From assembly GCA_030374805.1 (NCBI GenBank), contig JARGSG010000017.1, forward strand, positions 372,001 through 436,000: a stretch of 64,000 bases of DNA, written 5' to 3'. The position numbers and the translations under genes are program-made. The DNA is from Gracilaria gracilis. Lineage: Eukaryota > Rhodophyta > Florideophyceae > Gracilariales > Gracilariaceae. The notes below the pieces were generated by a model. That model made no database searches. It saw only the letters and a list, made by a program, of their open reading frames with translations, and was not told where the DNA came from. This document shows positions 45,803 through 57,900 of the stretch, piece by piece (the first letter of the stretch is position 1; each line of letters opens with the position of its first letter).

Positions 45803-47773
45803 ATGCCTCCTTCTATGCGCGTTCAAACGATACGCCACAAACATCGCGTCGAGCGCAGAAAGCAGGAACATTCAAAGCGACAGAAAGCACTCGAGTTTCC
45901 ACAAGGCAGGGCGAAAACCATAGCAGGAGCAGCATCTGCTGGGATATCCATCACAAACACATTTCGCATCCAAAAGGCTCGCAAGTCGCAGAACTGTAGC
46001 GCACTGCATAATCTTTTGAATCTTATGCAGTTCCATGCCAGCCGCAAACCAGTTTTACAGCCGAGTGAAGAAACACTCATTGTAGAAAAAGCCATCCACG
46101 CTACAAAACATGGGTTTGCAGTGGGGCATCAGGAAATGAAGAAGCTTCATGCTCGCATAACAGCCGATCGTCGACGCAGTTACGTTGGGGGATTGACTTC
46201 AGACGCCGCTATACGTTCTTTTAGAGCCCGCAACCATGGACTCACGTTTTGAAGTGCTGAAAACACCACAGGCGCAGGGCTTGCGGCTCAGAATTACCAC
46301 CATGTCAAGACTTTGAAGGTCGCTCTCGAGCGCGTACGAAAGGAACATCCGGGCCTTCTTTCAGACCCTCATGGAATATGGAATTTTGACGAGACCGCCA
46401 TACTTCCAGAGTTTGGAAGGAAAGTTCGTTGCTACGCTGCGGCAAACTCACGGAAATCAGGAACACGACTTGCCATGAAAGATCATGGGAAGCACGTCAC
46501 TGCCGGAATATGTGCATCGGCGGCAGGCGATATTGCTCTACTTCTTCTCGTTGCCTCTGGAAAAAGGCGAATGGCTAGCTGGCCCAAACCATTGCCTCGG
46601 GAAGAGTTCCGCCGAGAGTCTGGTATGCCCCACTGGCTTTCAGAGGAGACCTGGTGTCCCGGTGAAACGCGTATACTGTTGACGAAAAACGGCTCAGCAG
46701 AGCAAGAGATAATGGCTGACGTTGTGAATCCCATCAATGATTTTATTGGCACGATAGTGCCACAGGAGAAGCCAGTGCTTCTTACTCTTGACGGCCAAAG
46801 TTCTCGCGATAGTCTACCGTGGCTCGATCTGTGTGAGGAAAAGAATATAATCGTTATTAAGTTACCCGCAAACACCACGCACTTTCTTCAACCTTGCGAT
46901 CAGTCAATCAAGAAAAAATTCCAATCAAACGTAAGAGAAACGCGAGACGACCTGATGAGGCTATGCCATATATGGTATGCAAACGTAGCACTGAAGACAA
47001 AGCTCGGGGTGGCCAGTTACAAGTCAATATCCGGTCCAACCGCTGTCAAATCGTTCGAAGAGGCCGGACTATGGCCAATGAACTACCGTTTCATGCAGCA
47101 ATTTGGTGCTCAAGGTCCTTTGAACTCTAGTTCTACTGCGCTGCGCAGCGGGCTACAACCAAAGAGTGACATATTCAACATTCAAAATCTCAGTCACTGT
47201 CGTCGGCAGAACGCGGACAGGCGCTTAATGAAACAGCTGCAAGAGGTGACGGATGGAAGAATGCGTCCGTCGTTGGCCTTGAAGGAGATTGCCGTTCTCA
47301 TGTCATCCAAATATGTAGTAAACAGAGTGCTAGAATCGGTGAAGCGAACAAAATCAGTTTCGTCGCCATCAGATGCAAAGCGAGAGGTCATCGGAGATGG
47401 TAATGGGGCTGAGATACTTACTGTGGATGGTAAGCGCGCTAAGCTGAGTGCTAGACGAGCCCGAAAAGGTGTAGGAAAGAGTGCAGTTGCGAGGAAGGCT
47501 GTAGACAAGCACGTTGATGAGAGTCAGGGCGAAAAAAAAGAGAATTATGATCCCCAGGCTCCTGGGGGAGCAGAAAGCTCCGACGTGATCAGTGTGCTGA
47601 TTTCTTCAGATGATCTTCCGATTTCGTTGTGGCCGCGAAAGAAGAAGCGTGCTGTTCTGGGTGATGTGCTAGCTGGTCCTTCGAAGCAGCGTTCTGCGGC
47701 CGCTTTCGCGTTGATTGATCTTTCGCAAGGAACAGATCTGGATCGAAACAGAAAGGTCTGTGTTTCAAATTGA
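45803..47773 (+). pseudogene. pogo-like DDE transposase, copy 2, nearly intact
   Basis: ATG at 45803 starts a basic N-terminal region (possible DNA-binding, 'KTIAGAASAGISITNTF'). The frame is continuous to 47773 except for a TGA at 46250, where the sequence reads 'HGLTF-stop-SAENTTGAG' (CGA likely before). The DDE core has 'HGIWNFDETAIL', 'VLLTLDGQSSRDSL' and 'LPANTTHFLQPCDQSIKKKF'. The three Asp positions of pogo-type transposases are all present. The C-terminal third is basic and carries 'RKKKRAVLGDVLAGPSKQ'. At about 655 codons it is longer than minimal pogo transposases. It is the best-preserved transposase in the window. Confidence 0.75.
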
Positions 47774-47935
47774 GCCCTCCCTGAATTTTGGTCGTAAGTG
47801 CACCCACTGCAAGGCGGTGTGATTCTGAGTTTTTGACTGCATTTCAAGTAAACGTGTCACGTGCTTAAGTGTTCCAAATTAATCCTCCGAGAAGCTACCG
47901 TTGGTACAGACGGTACAGGTGAACACTATTATTAT

Positions 47936-48090
47936 TGTGGGCCACACTATTTTTGTAAGGCTTATTTTGAAGCACCTCATAGAAAATAGTGTGGCCCACA
48001 CTATTTCGAAACCCCCACTAAATAGGTTACGGGTTCATTAGTGTGGCCCACACTAATTTTGACTCACCAAAATAGTGTGGGTTGCCGCAG
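47936..48090. repeat. Left terminal repeat cluster of pogo copy 3
   Basis: Four copies of a dyad 'AGTGTGGCCCACACT' or parts of it lie at about 47936-47952, 47987-48004, 48040-48057 and 48073-48084. The same word is at 49841-49900 on the other side of the minus-strand transposase, so these are probably its transposase-binding ends. Confidence 0.6.
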
Positions 48091-48398
48091 CACACTTACG
48101 ACCCCGACCCAACGACCTGTCCTTCGAAGTTCACCCTGTATTTCTCGATAATTGCCTGAAACTCCGGGAAGAGCTGCGGCTCTTCCCACTGCCCGTTAAG
48201 ATTAAGTGCCATGCCACAACGTATCATCGCCTTACGCGCATATGTGACGCCATCAACGTCTCGCTATGCGCTGACAGCCCTCACCGACTGGGCTGCAAGC
48301 TTCTGAAAGTGACGCTTATCAGGTTTAGTCAGCTTTCCAGATCCTCGCGCTCCATCAGACCACATTCCGCTCTCCAACGCGCCCATCTTGTGGTCATC

Positions 48399-49794
48399 TC
48401 ACTCATGCCTCCAATAATGTTTCAGCTTCTGGATGACAAAGCTGTCTGCTGGCTGCACAAAAAGGGTGGCATTGCATGGAAAGAATCGAACTTCGGTATT
48501 GCTTCGCGCAAGTTCAGCTCTACCATCGTCGGTAGTGTCGTGCGTATTGACATTATCTATATACAATACTCGCTTTCGACCGTTCGGCAGGGGTTCAAAC
48601 GCGCGCTTTTCCTTCACCCATTCCAGGAATACTCTCTTGTCCATCCAGGCCTTTGGCCCCGTGCGATAGACTACCCCAGGTGCGTCATCGGGGAGGCTAC
48701 AAATGGTGTAGTTCTTATCCGCGTTCTTAAAAATCAGCATCGGCGTCTCAAGTCTTGCGTTTGGCCCACCAGCAATCAGAACCATCATGGTGATTCCGTC
48801 GTCACCGTACACAACATCTGCGTAAAGAACGCTGCTCTCTCCCACAAGCGCCAGCGTTTTATGGTTGTCCATATTCATGCAAAACTTGTCTCGTCGGCGT
48901 TGCACACGTCCTCCTCTCTCAAGGCGTTTGATTGAAACTCTCTGGCAAGCTGGCCCAAATGATAGGCTACCTCCAGTTCAATCTGCTCCTGTTTTGCTGG
49001 TGATATCATTAGTTTCCCACATTGATACCGACTGGCGATTCCGAACCTATGCATGAAAGACTGAACCCACCTTGGTATTATCTTGTCTTTGGGAAGTTCG
49101 TTACAGCGCCGGTCGCGCATTGTCGCATGGTATAATCCTTCATTGGCCTTCGCGATTAGGGTTAATGCTAACCGACGGAGTAACTTTGCGTTGAACTTCA
49201 CGCCTACTTTTCTCAACCGATTGAACTCTTCATACAGGTCTTGGTGCAAAGCACCAACCCATGGGGTAACTCTACGGCCACGCCCTTTTCGGGTATTGCA
49301 GTAGTGGCGTTTGAATCCATTCTTTGTTTGTTTGACAAAGGAGAAGTTATTGTTCTTTTCAGTTCGGTTGTGGCCATGCGTTATAGTCGTCCTCGTCTTC
49401 CAGTAACGGCTTGCACGTTGAAGGTTAGCCTTCGTGCTTCCCCGAAAAACTGAGGAAAGTGAGCCACTGCTCATGAAGCTATGTTTTTAGTGCCATCGCT
49501 TGCCGCAGTTGCAATCATCCACTGCGCAATTTGCGCTTTTTTTCTGTTTGTGAGCACAACTTGGGCGTTGCGAGTAGGATTTTTGTTGTCGTTTGAACCC
49601 CCTGGATCAGTCTGAGATGTGCCGTCTGATTGTGGGTTGCTGTGTTCTGGAGTGGTGCTGTTCGTCTCGGCGTTTGGGACTGTTGCTGCCATGCGCTGAA
49701 ATGCGCTCAGTAAAGGAGAGGCAAATAGAGACATTGTCTCAAGTTTATTGGTGTTGGCAAGATTGCTAAGGGACGAGCTTCGCCTGGTGGGCAT
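48399..49794 (-). pseudogene. pogo-like DDE transposase, copy 3
   Basis: Minus strand. The N-terminal region is Ser/Asn-rich. A helix-turn-helix-like segment follows ('LTNRKKAQIAQWMIATAASD', near 49.55 kb). Then come 'RHYCNTRKGRGRRVTPW' and 'EEDVCNADETSFA' (48.88 kb), 'VLYIDNVNTHDT' and 'CNATLFVQPADSFVIQKLK'. These give the D, D, D pattern. The frame shifts once near 49.46 kb, after a TGA that fits CGA, and again at 48.88 kb right after 'DETSFA'. It is flanked by the AGTGTGGCCC repeats. It is more distant from copies 1 and 2 than they are from each other. Confidence 0.7.
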
Positions 49795-49840
49795 CTGTAA
49801 CTGGAGATTGTCCGCGCAAACCAGTTCAAAATCATCTCAA

Positions 49841-49905
49841 ACCCACACTAATTACGTTTTCGTGTCACAAGCTCTCACCCCAATTAGTGTGGGCCACACT
49901 ACAGG
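49841..49905. repeat. Right terminal repeats of pogo copy 3
   Basis: 'CCCACACTAATTA' and 'AATTAGTGTGGGCCACACTA' lie upstream of the transposase start and match the cluster at 47.94-48.09 kb in inverted orientation. Confidence 0.6.
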
Positions 49906-51692
49906 GGAGTCACGATATAGTGCTCGATTGGTTAGTGCTAACCTCTATATAGTGCTACCCCAAACCGCTTGGCACGATTTTGGCCCGATTTGAGAAGATA
50001 TCAAGAAAAAGGTGCTTTTACACCCATCGGCGCCCTCAAAAACCCTTTTTTGTATGATAATTCCGCATCATTATCTCCATATATTTCTTGTTTTTAATAA
50101 TTGCCTTTTGATGTGTTAATGACTGCGATGCTGAATTAGTGTTAGAATACGCTCGATCGTATTCACTACTAAAACTGCTAACCGAATAAAGCGCAATCCC
50201 CAATAGTGCCGTCATTTACATGTTGGACGGTGGTAGCACTATCATCACCAAAAATTGTTCTGGTACATTTGTGGGACTCATGCTATTTGATGTAGCAAGG
50301 AAACCACGTGGTACAATTGTGAGACTTGTGTATGGTTACATCCGTTGGGACACCTGTCAATAGACAGAAAATTTCGTATAAAACAACTCTTCTCATGTCG
50401 TGCAGGTCACCCAGCCCATATGTCAAGAAAATTTTGGGTCATGTCACAATTTGTGACAGGACCCAAACCGAGATTAGCACTTCCCATCTCATAAACGCAG
50501 CACAATCCAAGCTTCTTTTCGGCTTCGGCGCACGCTCTTACCGACGTGGAAGTTGCGTTCCCCGCCACCTTGGGGCCTTCTGTGCCCCCTCAAACGCGGC
50601 CTACGACGGCAGGAATTTTGTGGTCGACTTTCCAACCTTGCACGATAAACGTTGGATCCATTCAGCTGCAACGCGACTTTCGTGAGCCAACACGTAACGT
50701 CGGGGAATGAATACGTCTCCTTCAAATTATGGTTTCGGATTGAAACACAACACTACACTAGGACACTGTGCGAAGCTTTACGTGTTTCCTTGTCTGTTCT
50801 AAATGAATGCGAATATATGACACGCGCCTTCAAAGCCACAGCGGGAAAGAGAGCGGAGGATTGGCGTTCTCACTTTTGTGAGACATACACAGATCTTTGG
50901 ATTTTTCGTAATGAAGTAAATCGGTCTGTTCCGGTAGGGGCGGTTACACTGCATGCGCGGAATAGTCCGGATAACATCACAAGCGCCATATTTACGTCGC
51001 CTAGAGTTTGCAGATCCGATTAGATACCCGGGCAGTATCTCAGATATTCAGACCGATGAGCATCTGCTGAGGACGTCTGTGGTTCTTGTATGCATCTGCG
51101 CTGTGTTTGAAAAGGTAGATCACGACGTTTGCGAGACACATATATCCATCGATTGCAACCAGGAGGGTGGTACTCTTTCTTTTACACTCAGTGCGCTAAT
51201 GGCTGTATTGTTGTTCAACCTGTGTATTAGGCTGAACGTGAGAAGGTTTACTAAGTAAAGGTAACGCTAACATCGGCAAATAAAATGGAGCTATAGAGGC
51301 GAGGTTCGAAATGCGGGCGACCATTGCTGCATGGAGGCTTTCGGATATGCCAAGGACGTTCTGTATCAATATGGAACAGTCAAAAAATAGGAAAACAACC
51401 AGGCCAATTTTCCTCGTCACATTGCAGGTTGCTCTGGAAAGGATGTGAATTGGTACCCAGCTACTTCAAAGAACGCCGCCACTTTTCTACTTCCCACTTT
51501 GTCTGGAAGCCTTGAGGCACGGTAGTCGGTACCGAATCATGAAGAGCATTGCCAAGGGTCCGGAATCAACATCGCAGTCCTGCGAATGTTACGAGCGAAT
51601 ACACAATCAATATTAACATCTCTGTCGGTTTGAGAATACAGATATCGTTGGTTCCCGAATTTCGCCACAACGTTTATGTTTCCTGACTGAGG
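49906..51692. other. No recognisable gene
   Basis: Several open frames of 60-120 codons (for example 50326-50685 and 50652-51023, plus strand) have no motif or homologue that I can name. The 5' part (49.9-50.3 kb) is AT-rich. Confidence 0.4.
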
Positions 51693-54667
51693 TTAGGCGG
51701 TTTTCAGGCGTCTCTCTAATACCACGCATTCTGTTCTTCTACGATGAGGGTGATAAATGAATTGGACGAAACCAAAATGCACAGATCTATCGACTTCATA
51801 TTCGATAGCGTCTCTCCTAATACTTGCTCCCGACTCTTGTATGACTCGGATCGTTTGGTGAACGACTTCATTAGGGCACCACGAAAATCTGACGCGAATC
51901 TTGACGGATGGAAGACGAATCCATCTAGCTCGGTTTGTCGTTGGGTGTTTTTGTGATTCAATATCTGCATCCATGTCCTCCGACGTCTTTGACGCATTGA
52001 AAATGCCTTCAATGTGGCGAAGAAGAGAGCAACCATCGGATGCAACTCTTTCAGTAAGTGAGCTGCTTTCGTTTTCATGATGATTAGCAAAAGCTCCGTT
52101 TGAAGCGATTGAAATATGTCTTGTCAACAGGAGACGAGGTATTAACTCCCCATTGCCTTGCATAGCTCTGGAATCTCCTTCGTCCTTTCTTAGTTCTTTG
52201 CACTCAAGAATTGCTCTGGAGGATAACAGTTGTTTTCCAAGATGACCGAGGTGTTTGCTGGTTGCCCTATATCCTCTTTTTGTGATCTTGTGTTGAGTCT
52301 CGTTTGTCTCTGTTGACCCTTTTCTAATGCAGCCGTAGTCAACAAGATGGTCGAAGATGTGCCGCATAATTCGATGAGCTTTTGTGTTTACCGAGCAATT
52401 CAAAAGCGACACAACATCCTCCCCAACTTCAAACCCCAGCTCCGCTATGTCTTGAATTTCGTTCAAAGTTCTCTCTGCTGATTCCGGGGGCATGTTGATT
52501 CCCATAAGCTTACGTTGGAAAAGATCGGCTGTAAGCAAGACTTGGACAAATTTGTCGTCGTCGGGGTTAACTCTTCTGGAGATTGCCAAAACTGAACTCC
52601 AGAGAAAACAAAGAAGGTCCCTCCTCATTTTGCCCGTAATTCCAGCTTGTGTTTCATTTGCATTCTTTCTGAAAGCCATGATTCTATGAATTGAAGCACT
52701 CCGTGGCACATTCTGAATTCTTCCGTTCGCAATCGAAACAATCTTCGTCTTCGAATATCCATAGTACTGTGGCCCGGTTTCAAATATTTTGTTTGCATTA
52801 TCAGTGAGCATTCTGACTACGCCGTGATCCCAAGCATGGAGCCTGTCGAAAGAAACAGAGCTATACAGTCGAAATGGAAACGTTCCGGCTCCTGCAAAGG
52901 CGGCAAGAACTGGTGGAAATTTGGAAGCACTGACGCTTTCAAGGTATCTCTCGGCTTCTTTCAATTCAGCTCGATTGGGAACTCCTCTGTTGTTCATGGA
53001 GGATCGCGTTTTGTGCAGCCGATGTGCAGTGATAATCAGCTACCTTCTCACAGTATCGAAGACATCTCTGCGCTTGAAAGAGCGTTTTGTCATCTGTATT
53101 TTCTTGATTCGGTTGAAAGTTGGAGAATCAGATAACTGAATGCTCCTCTCAAAGTCAGATATACTCTCAGTAGAAAGTTCGGCTTGAGATTGTGAGTCTG
53201 CTCCAAAGTTATTGCTTCCAGCCTCATGTGATTCAAAAAACGTGGTCTTTCTCCTGGGTTTCCTTGGGGGCATGAGACAATGGGTACAATCGAAGTAGCT
53301 TCCATGGCCATTAAGACCGGAACATGGTTTTTCCTGCACTTGACCGGCGACCACCATACAGAGTCTGGGGAACACAGTCACACCGTCGACATCGAACCCA
53401 AGATGAGATTTGTTTACCATTTCCTTCAAAGCAAGGAAGGTAAATCTATGCCAAAGTGCATTTTTCTCTTCTCTGACGGCCGAATCGGAGGCGGTAATAT
53501 TGTATGTGTCCACTATTGGAACTATTCCAACCTCATGGCATTCTTCTGATACACCACGAATATTGGGAAACCTAACCCTCATGAGTTTTGCAGACTGTGA
53601 TCCGGAACCACTCAGGCATAAACCATCACTGTATAAATCGAAGAGAACAACTTTAACTCGCCACTGAAGAGAGCGTTCGTACTGTTGCAATGCCTCAGAA
53701 TGACAAGGCGATGAGTAGATTCGCACTCCGTTCAACTTTGATTCTTTATACCCGATGATACTTTGTGTTCCACCTTGTCGGTTTATCAACTCTATCATGA
53801 GGGAAAAGACACTTCGAAACACTCCTGTCGTATTGTCTCCGAAGCGTGAGTGTATTTTGGCTGTCATCCATCCTTCATTGTGCACCATCTCTCTCCAAGC
53901 CTTTCGCAGGTACGACGCTAAAGCATTCTCGTCTATACAGTCAGATGTGAAGTTTCTGAGATGGCTATGTTCTTCTAAATGTCCAAGGTCATGAAACAAA
54001 TGGAAGAGATCTCTACTCTCTTGAAGAGTCATGTATTTCGTCGAACAATAGTTCAGCACTCTCTGAGACTCTTTCGTGAGCTCATTTGAAGGTGGGCTAA
54101 GGATTCATTTTCCTGGGTACAATGTTTCTGACGTGTCATGGGACTCGAGGTAGAACTTCATAGGGTCAGCTGCAATACTCCTACCTCTGGTATTTGCAGA
54201 CGGATTACGAACTCTGGGTACGTCTGATCGCTATCATTTAGAAGCATTACGTTATCAGTAATCGTTTGAACACGTTCATCACTTGAAGCACTTGCTACTG
54301 AAGCAGTTTGCGTATTCGAACCGGAGCAAAGATTTGGGTTATCTTGATCATCATATGATTCAAACGGAGATATTGCCTGAGTATCAATCGCTTCTTGTGG
54401 GCTCTCAACAAACGCTTCCACATAATCCACATCTCCAGTGCTCTGGTTGGTGTTGTGTTCGCTAGGATTCCGACATTCTTTTGCCCGAATACCTTCTAAC
54501 ATTGCTGTTGAGGATGTCTCAATTCTTCTTCTATGCCTTCGCTGAATATGATTTCCGTAGGAAACTTTGTCGTGAAAGACTCTCCCACAATTTACGTCTT
54601 CGCATGTGAATATTGCTTGAGCTGCGTTCTTAGATTCATTCCTGAAGGTCCGATCTTGAGAACTCAT
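51693..54667 (-). pseudogene. Plavaka/CACTA/KDZ-like DNA transposase, copy 2
   Basis: The N-terminal ATG at 54667 precedes a C2H2-type finger, 'CEDVNCGRVFHDKVSYGNHI' then 'RRHRR'. After a Ser/Thr/Asp-rich linker the frame shifts near 54.19 kb. The core has 'VVLFDLYSDGLCLSG' (probable first Asp), 'DTYNITASDSAV', 'PRLCMVVAGQVQ' and 'YFDCTHCLMPPRKPRRK'. Beyond these come 'RLHAWDHGVVRML' and a C-terminal 'HFGFVQFIYHPHRRR'. From 54.1 kb to 51693 it is one frame with a TGA near 54.11 kb and a TAG at 53040, consistent with CGA and CAG. It shares the layout of the 1.3-4.5 kb copy but is very divergent. Confidence 0.65.
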
Positions 54668-54992
54668 CAATATGTATGGATACGCACTGTGGGTCTTGGT
54701 GCTGTGGGGAGTCACACACAATGGTCACCGTTAGATCTCGGTCGTACGAAAACCTCAAGCAGGCCCACTTGTTTCGTTTCACGAGTAAGGTCACCCTAAT
54801 ACACGGACTCTCGGAAAAGCGCTGCATCGTCAAAATCTGAAACGAAAGCAAAGGGGCTTTAACTGATTGCAAGGCGTCGTTAGAATTGCACTCTATCCTA
54901 TAGGGTACTTTTGCTCTACTCATGTGCTCTCCGCTCTTCCATAAGTTCTTTTCCGGAATCTGTTGAATTTTGTGCTCCCTTCAGCTCCTATT
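54668..54992. promoter_or_regulatory. Divergent intergenic region, probable bidirectional promoter
   Basis: About 325 bp separate the start of the minus-strand transposase (54667) from the plus-strand gene (54993). Any promoters for the pair must lie here or in the first exons. No clear TATA box is seen. Confidence 0.35.
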
Positions 54993-56558
54993 ATGACAAA
55001 CCCCAGTTCAAATGCCACAAGGCGACGAACAACGACTGCGCGTCTTTCTCCATCGCCTGGAAATGCATCGGTTAATACAGGCGGGATTCAGAGGAGTACA
55101 GCTGCGAGAGCTCCCAGGAGAGATAAATCGTTTCAAAAGCAATCAATAGAATGCTTGAAAGCATTAGTGAAATCAGAGGAAGAGCAAATAACCGTTTGGA
55201 AGAACACATTCAAGCTACTAAACCAAACCGTTGTCCCGGCACTTCTGTCAGTTCAGAGAGAACTAGTGGAATTGAAGGCACAGTTGTTACTGGCACAGGA
55301 AGAAGAGCGCAACGAGCGCGAGAAAGGCAGCAAAGTTAATGGTGCAATGCATACTGAGCTCCTTGAGAAGATAGATATGGGACTCAACATTATGAAAAAT
55401 GGAGTTTCCACGCAAACTGAGGGGAACTCAAGCTCCCTTAAACAGAAGGTATGTTTAAAGCCTGGTTCACGACACACAGAAACACCTTTCTCTAACTGTG
55501 CCATGAAACTCATAACTTGCGACGTCAATCTATACTTCGCCACAGCAAATCCTTTTCGCAACGGTAAGCATAACGAAGCAAGTTTGAAGAAGCCGAAAAG
55601 AATCATTCTAACATCCTTCCGTATTCCCAGGATTTGGAGAAGCAATGGGTAGTCATGGAACTTTTAGATGCATCGAAGGGTTCTTTGCTGTATGATTCGC
55701 TGTCCGGGACCTACCTCAAACCCAGCGCAACAATCTTGGACACTGTGAAAATGGTTCTGGGACCTGATCACTCAGAAATGGATGCAAAGAAATTCTTGCG
55801 AAGCAGAGTGCCTGATGCGAAAAAGAACAGCTCAAACACGCAAAGGGTGTATTCGGTCATTGCGGCTAGTCATAATCGGGTTCTTGAGCCAATCAGAGAG
55901 TCGTTGGTACGCAATCATTTCTTCATTAGCTGGAAAGCTGCTACCTCTTCTATGATTTTAATAGATACGAAGCTTTTTCTCTGGTCTTACTGAAGGGAAT
56001 GCGTTGCATCCGAAGCAAGAAATTGAAAAGCCACGCAAGCGAAGGCTACCAGTATCAAGCGACGAAGGTGTAAGCGTGACAGTAGAATTATCGGATGCAC
56101 AGCAAGAAGCGGAAAAGATTTTCGTTAATGGTGAGTTCAAGAGAGGGGTATCGTATGAAGTTTGCTGGAATAAGGCTTGGAAAAGCGTGCGTCGTGAAGC
56201 CATTACAACGGCAAAAATTCTGGTCACTCATCTGCAGTCTCATCGAGAAAATGTTGTATCTATGAATGACTTCGTTGGTCTAGCAAATGAGAACGAAGAA
56301 TCTATAAGCATATTTGCGCTCACTTTCTTGCGACCTAAGGTGTCAAAGTGAATTCAGAAGCTTGCAGATAATGATGGGAGTGGTATGCGAAATATTCACG
56401 GACCACTGTGGGCTGCAGAAGTGATGCAGATAGAGAAAGAAATCGATGCTTTGGTTGATAGTGATGAGGCTACTCCGCTTTCTGTAAATTGTTTATGTGC
56501 TACGAGGCGATTGAGCGATCTAGAACGGAGTGAAATTGGCTTTGGGTCGAGATTGTAG
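54993..56558 (+). pseudogene. Spliced unknown gene divergent from transposase copy 2
   Basis: Exon 1, 54993-55448, encodes a Ser/Thr/Arg-rich start and a coiled coil ('LVELKAQLLLAQEEERNE'). Intron 1, 55449-55630 (182 bp), has GTATGT and a CCCAG acceptor. Joining it gives 'SLKQK' plus 'DLEKQWVVMELLDAS'. Exon 2 runs to 55906. A 58-bp candidate intron (55907-55964, GTACGC...AATAG) joins 'IRESL' to 'IRSFFSGLTEGN' in phase. Exon 3 runs to TAG at 56556-56558 with one TGA at 56349 (CGA likely). The product would be about 440 residues: basic, with a coiled coil then a helical domain. I recognise no family. It may be the accessory protein of the transposon, like TNPA of CACTA elements. Confidence 0.5.
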
Positions 56559-56848
56559 ACTAAAATCTTAAGGATTATGGCAATAGAAATGTTTTGTGTT
56601 GAAGCGGACAACGTAGTTTTTGTTACGGACGTGTAGTGATAGAGTCGTAGGTGACGATAAATGAAGCTTTCCTCGGAGGTGCCCATTTGTAGAGTAGGAC
56701 ATGCAGGCGGGATAAATCAATACGGAAAGCCAAGGATCAGCTGTGGAGTCATGATTTCTGTAGAGGACAGCAGCAACCGGTTTTTCCTTTCAAATAGAAT
56801 CGGTGGGGATGTCATATGGACCATATACCCAAACAGACATGTACCCAA

Positions 56849-56875
56849 ATTCCACACGTGGACATTCCACACGTG
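56849..56875 (+). promoter_or_regulatory. Pair of CACGTG G-boxes
   Basis: 'ATTCCACACGTG' occurs twice with a 15-bp period, about 170-190 bp upstream of the RING-H2 reading frame. CACGTG is a common bZIP/bHLH binding site. Its function here is inferred from position only. Confidence 0.3.
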
Positions 56876-57040
56876 TCTACCTGATGCCTACAGCGTAGAA
56901 CAATCTTCGTGAAGCACGCGCACGCCCCCTCGAAGATTGTCTGTTCACCATAAGGTCTCTCCGGGACCTTCGCCGCTTCTGGGCGGGGTGCGCGTGTTGC
57001 TGCTCGCCACCGCCGTTGACTGAGCGGCGCGCGCACTTGA

Positions 57041-57529
57041 TGTGGCCTCGCGGGCGGCCGTGCGTTCTACTTTCCGCACTTGGTGGACGCTGCGCTGCGC
57101 GCGCCGCCGCCGCCGTGCGCTTTGGCGCTGTCGCACACCGCCATGCAAATGCTCAAGTGGTGCTTGCCGCGCCACATCCACAAGCCCACCGGCTTGCTGT
57201 CCATCTTGCTGGACATGTTTCTGTCCAACTTTGTACCGCATGGCGCCATGGACTCCGTCATTCGCGCGCTGCGCACCGAGGTGGCTGCGCACGCCGCCAC
57301 GCACACCGATCTGGCCCCGGCCCCGGCTGCGGCCGCGCCGCAGCCGTCGCCGCAGCCTTCGCCGCTCAACGTGGCCGCAGGCACCAAGTGCGCCATCTGT
57401 CTGGCTCCGTATGAAGTGGGCGATACGTTGCGTCGCCTCCCTTGTGACCACTTGTTCCACACCGAGTGCGTCGATGCATGGCTCAAGAGAAGATCCCTAT
57501 GTCCCATCTGCAAACTGCACGCCTGTTGA
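57041..57529 (+). CDS. RING-H2 zinc-finger protein (probable E3 ubiquitin ligase)
   Basis: The C-terminal domain reads '[20 protein letters not shown]', then '[20 protein letters not shown]' and a final Cys. This is a complete C3H2C3 RING-H2 with normal spacing, ending nine codons before TGA at 57529. The N-terminal part has '[11 protein letters not shown]', an amphipathic helix and a Pro/Ala linker. The frame opens after a TGA at 57038. The first ATG is at 57143, so a spliced upstream exon is possible. Codon use is very GC-rich, unlike the surrounding transposons. This looks like an expressed host gene. The substrate is unknown and no transmembrane segment is evident. Confidence 0.75.
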   Translation, partial: CGLAGGRAFYFPHLVDAALRAPPPPCALALSHTAMQMLKWCLPRHIHKPTGLLSILLDMFLSNFVPHGAMDSVIRALRTEVAAHAATHTDLAPAPAAAAPQPSPQPSPLNVAAGTKCAICLAPYEVGDTLRRLPCDHLFHTECVDAWLKRRSLCPICKLHAC

Positions 57530-57689
57530 ATCGCTTGTATTTCAACAAGCCCCAACTACAATCCTACTACAGTAATCGCAATGCTCAACGCTTTCTGCTC
57601 ACACCAAATAATCGAACCCCAATCGGAACGCCACCCGAAACTCCTCATTACTCAGATCGTCATTAGAGTGATTGCGCGCGGGCGTTCGT

Positions 57690-57900
57690 CGCTGAATTGG
57701 GAGCGCGCAAGGTTTCCTCGTTACTCAGCGCGCGCGCGCGCGCTCGTGGTAACCTTGCAAGCGCGCGCGGGCTCCTGGTTACTTTGCCAGCGCACGCTGG
57801 CTCCTATATCACGTTTTAAGCGCGAGGGCGCTCTCTGCTTACTTCGCGAGCGAGGGCGCGCGCTGGTGCTCCGGATTGACGCTGCGGGCAAGCGCGCGCA
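57690..57900. repeat. GCGC-rich low-complexity tract
   Basis: It holds alternating CG runs (57728-57745) and four loose copies of a 'GCGCGCG...CTCC/TGGTTAC' unit. It could form Z-DNA. It lies just downstream of the RING gene. 57901-58470 holds no gene that I can support. Confidence 0.6.

Noticed and set aside
57016..57575. Three other long open frames over the RING gene
   Set aside because: Only the 57041-57529 frame has the RING-H2 cysteines and histidines. The others are GC-rich shadows.
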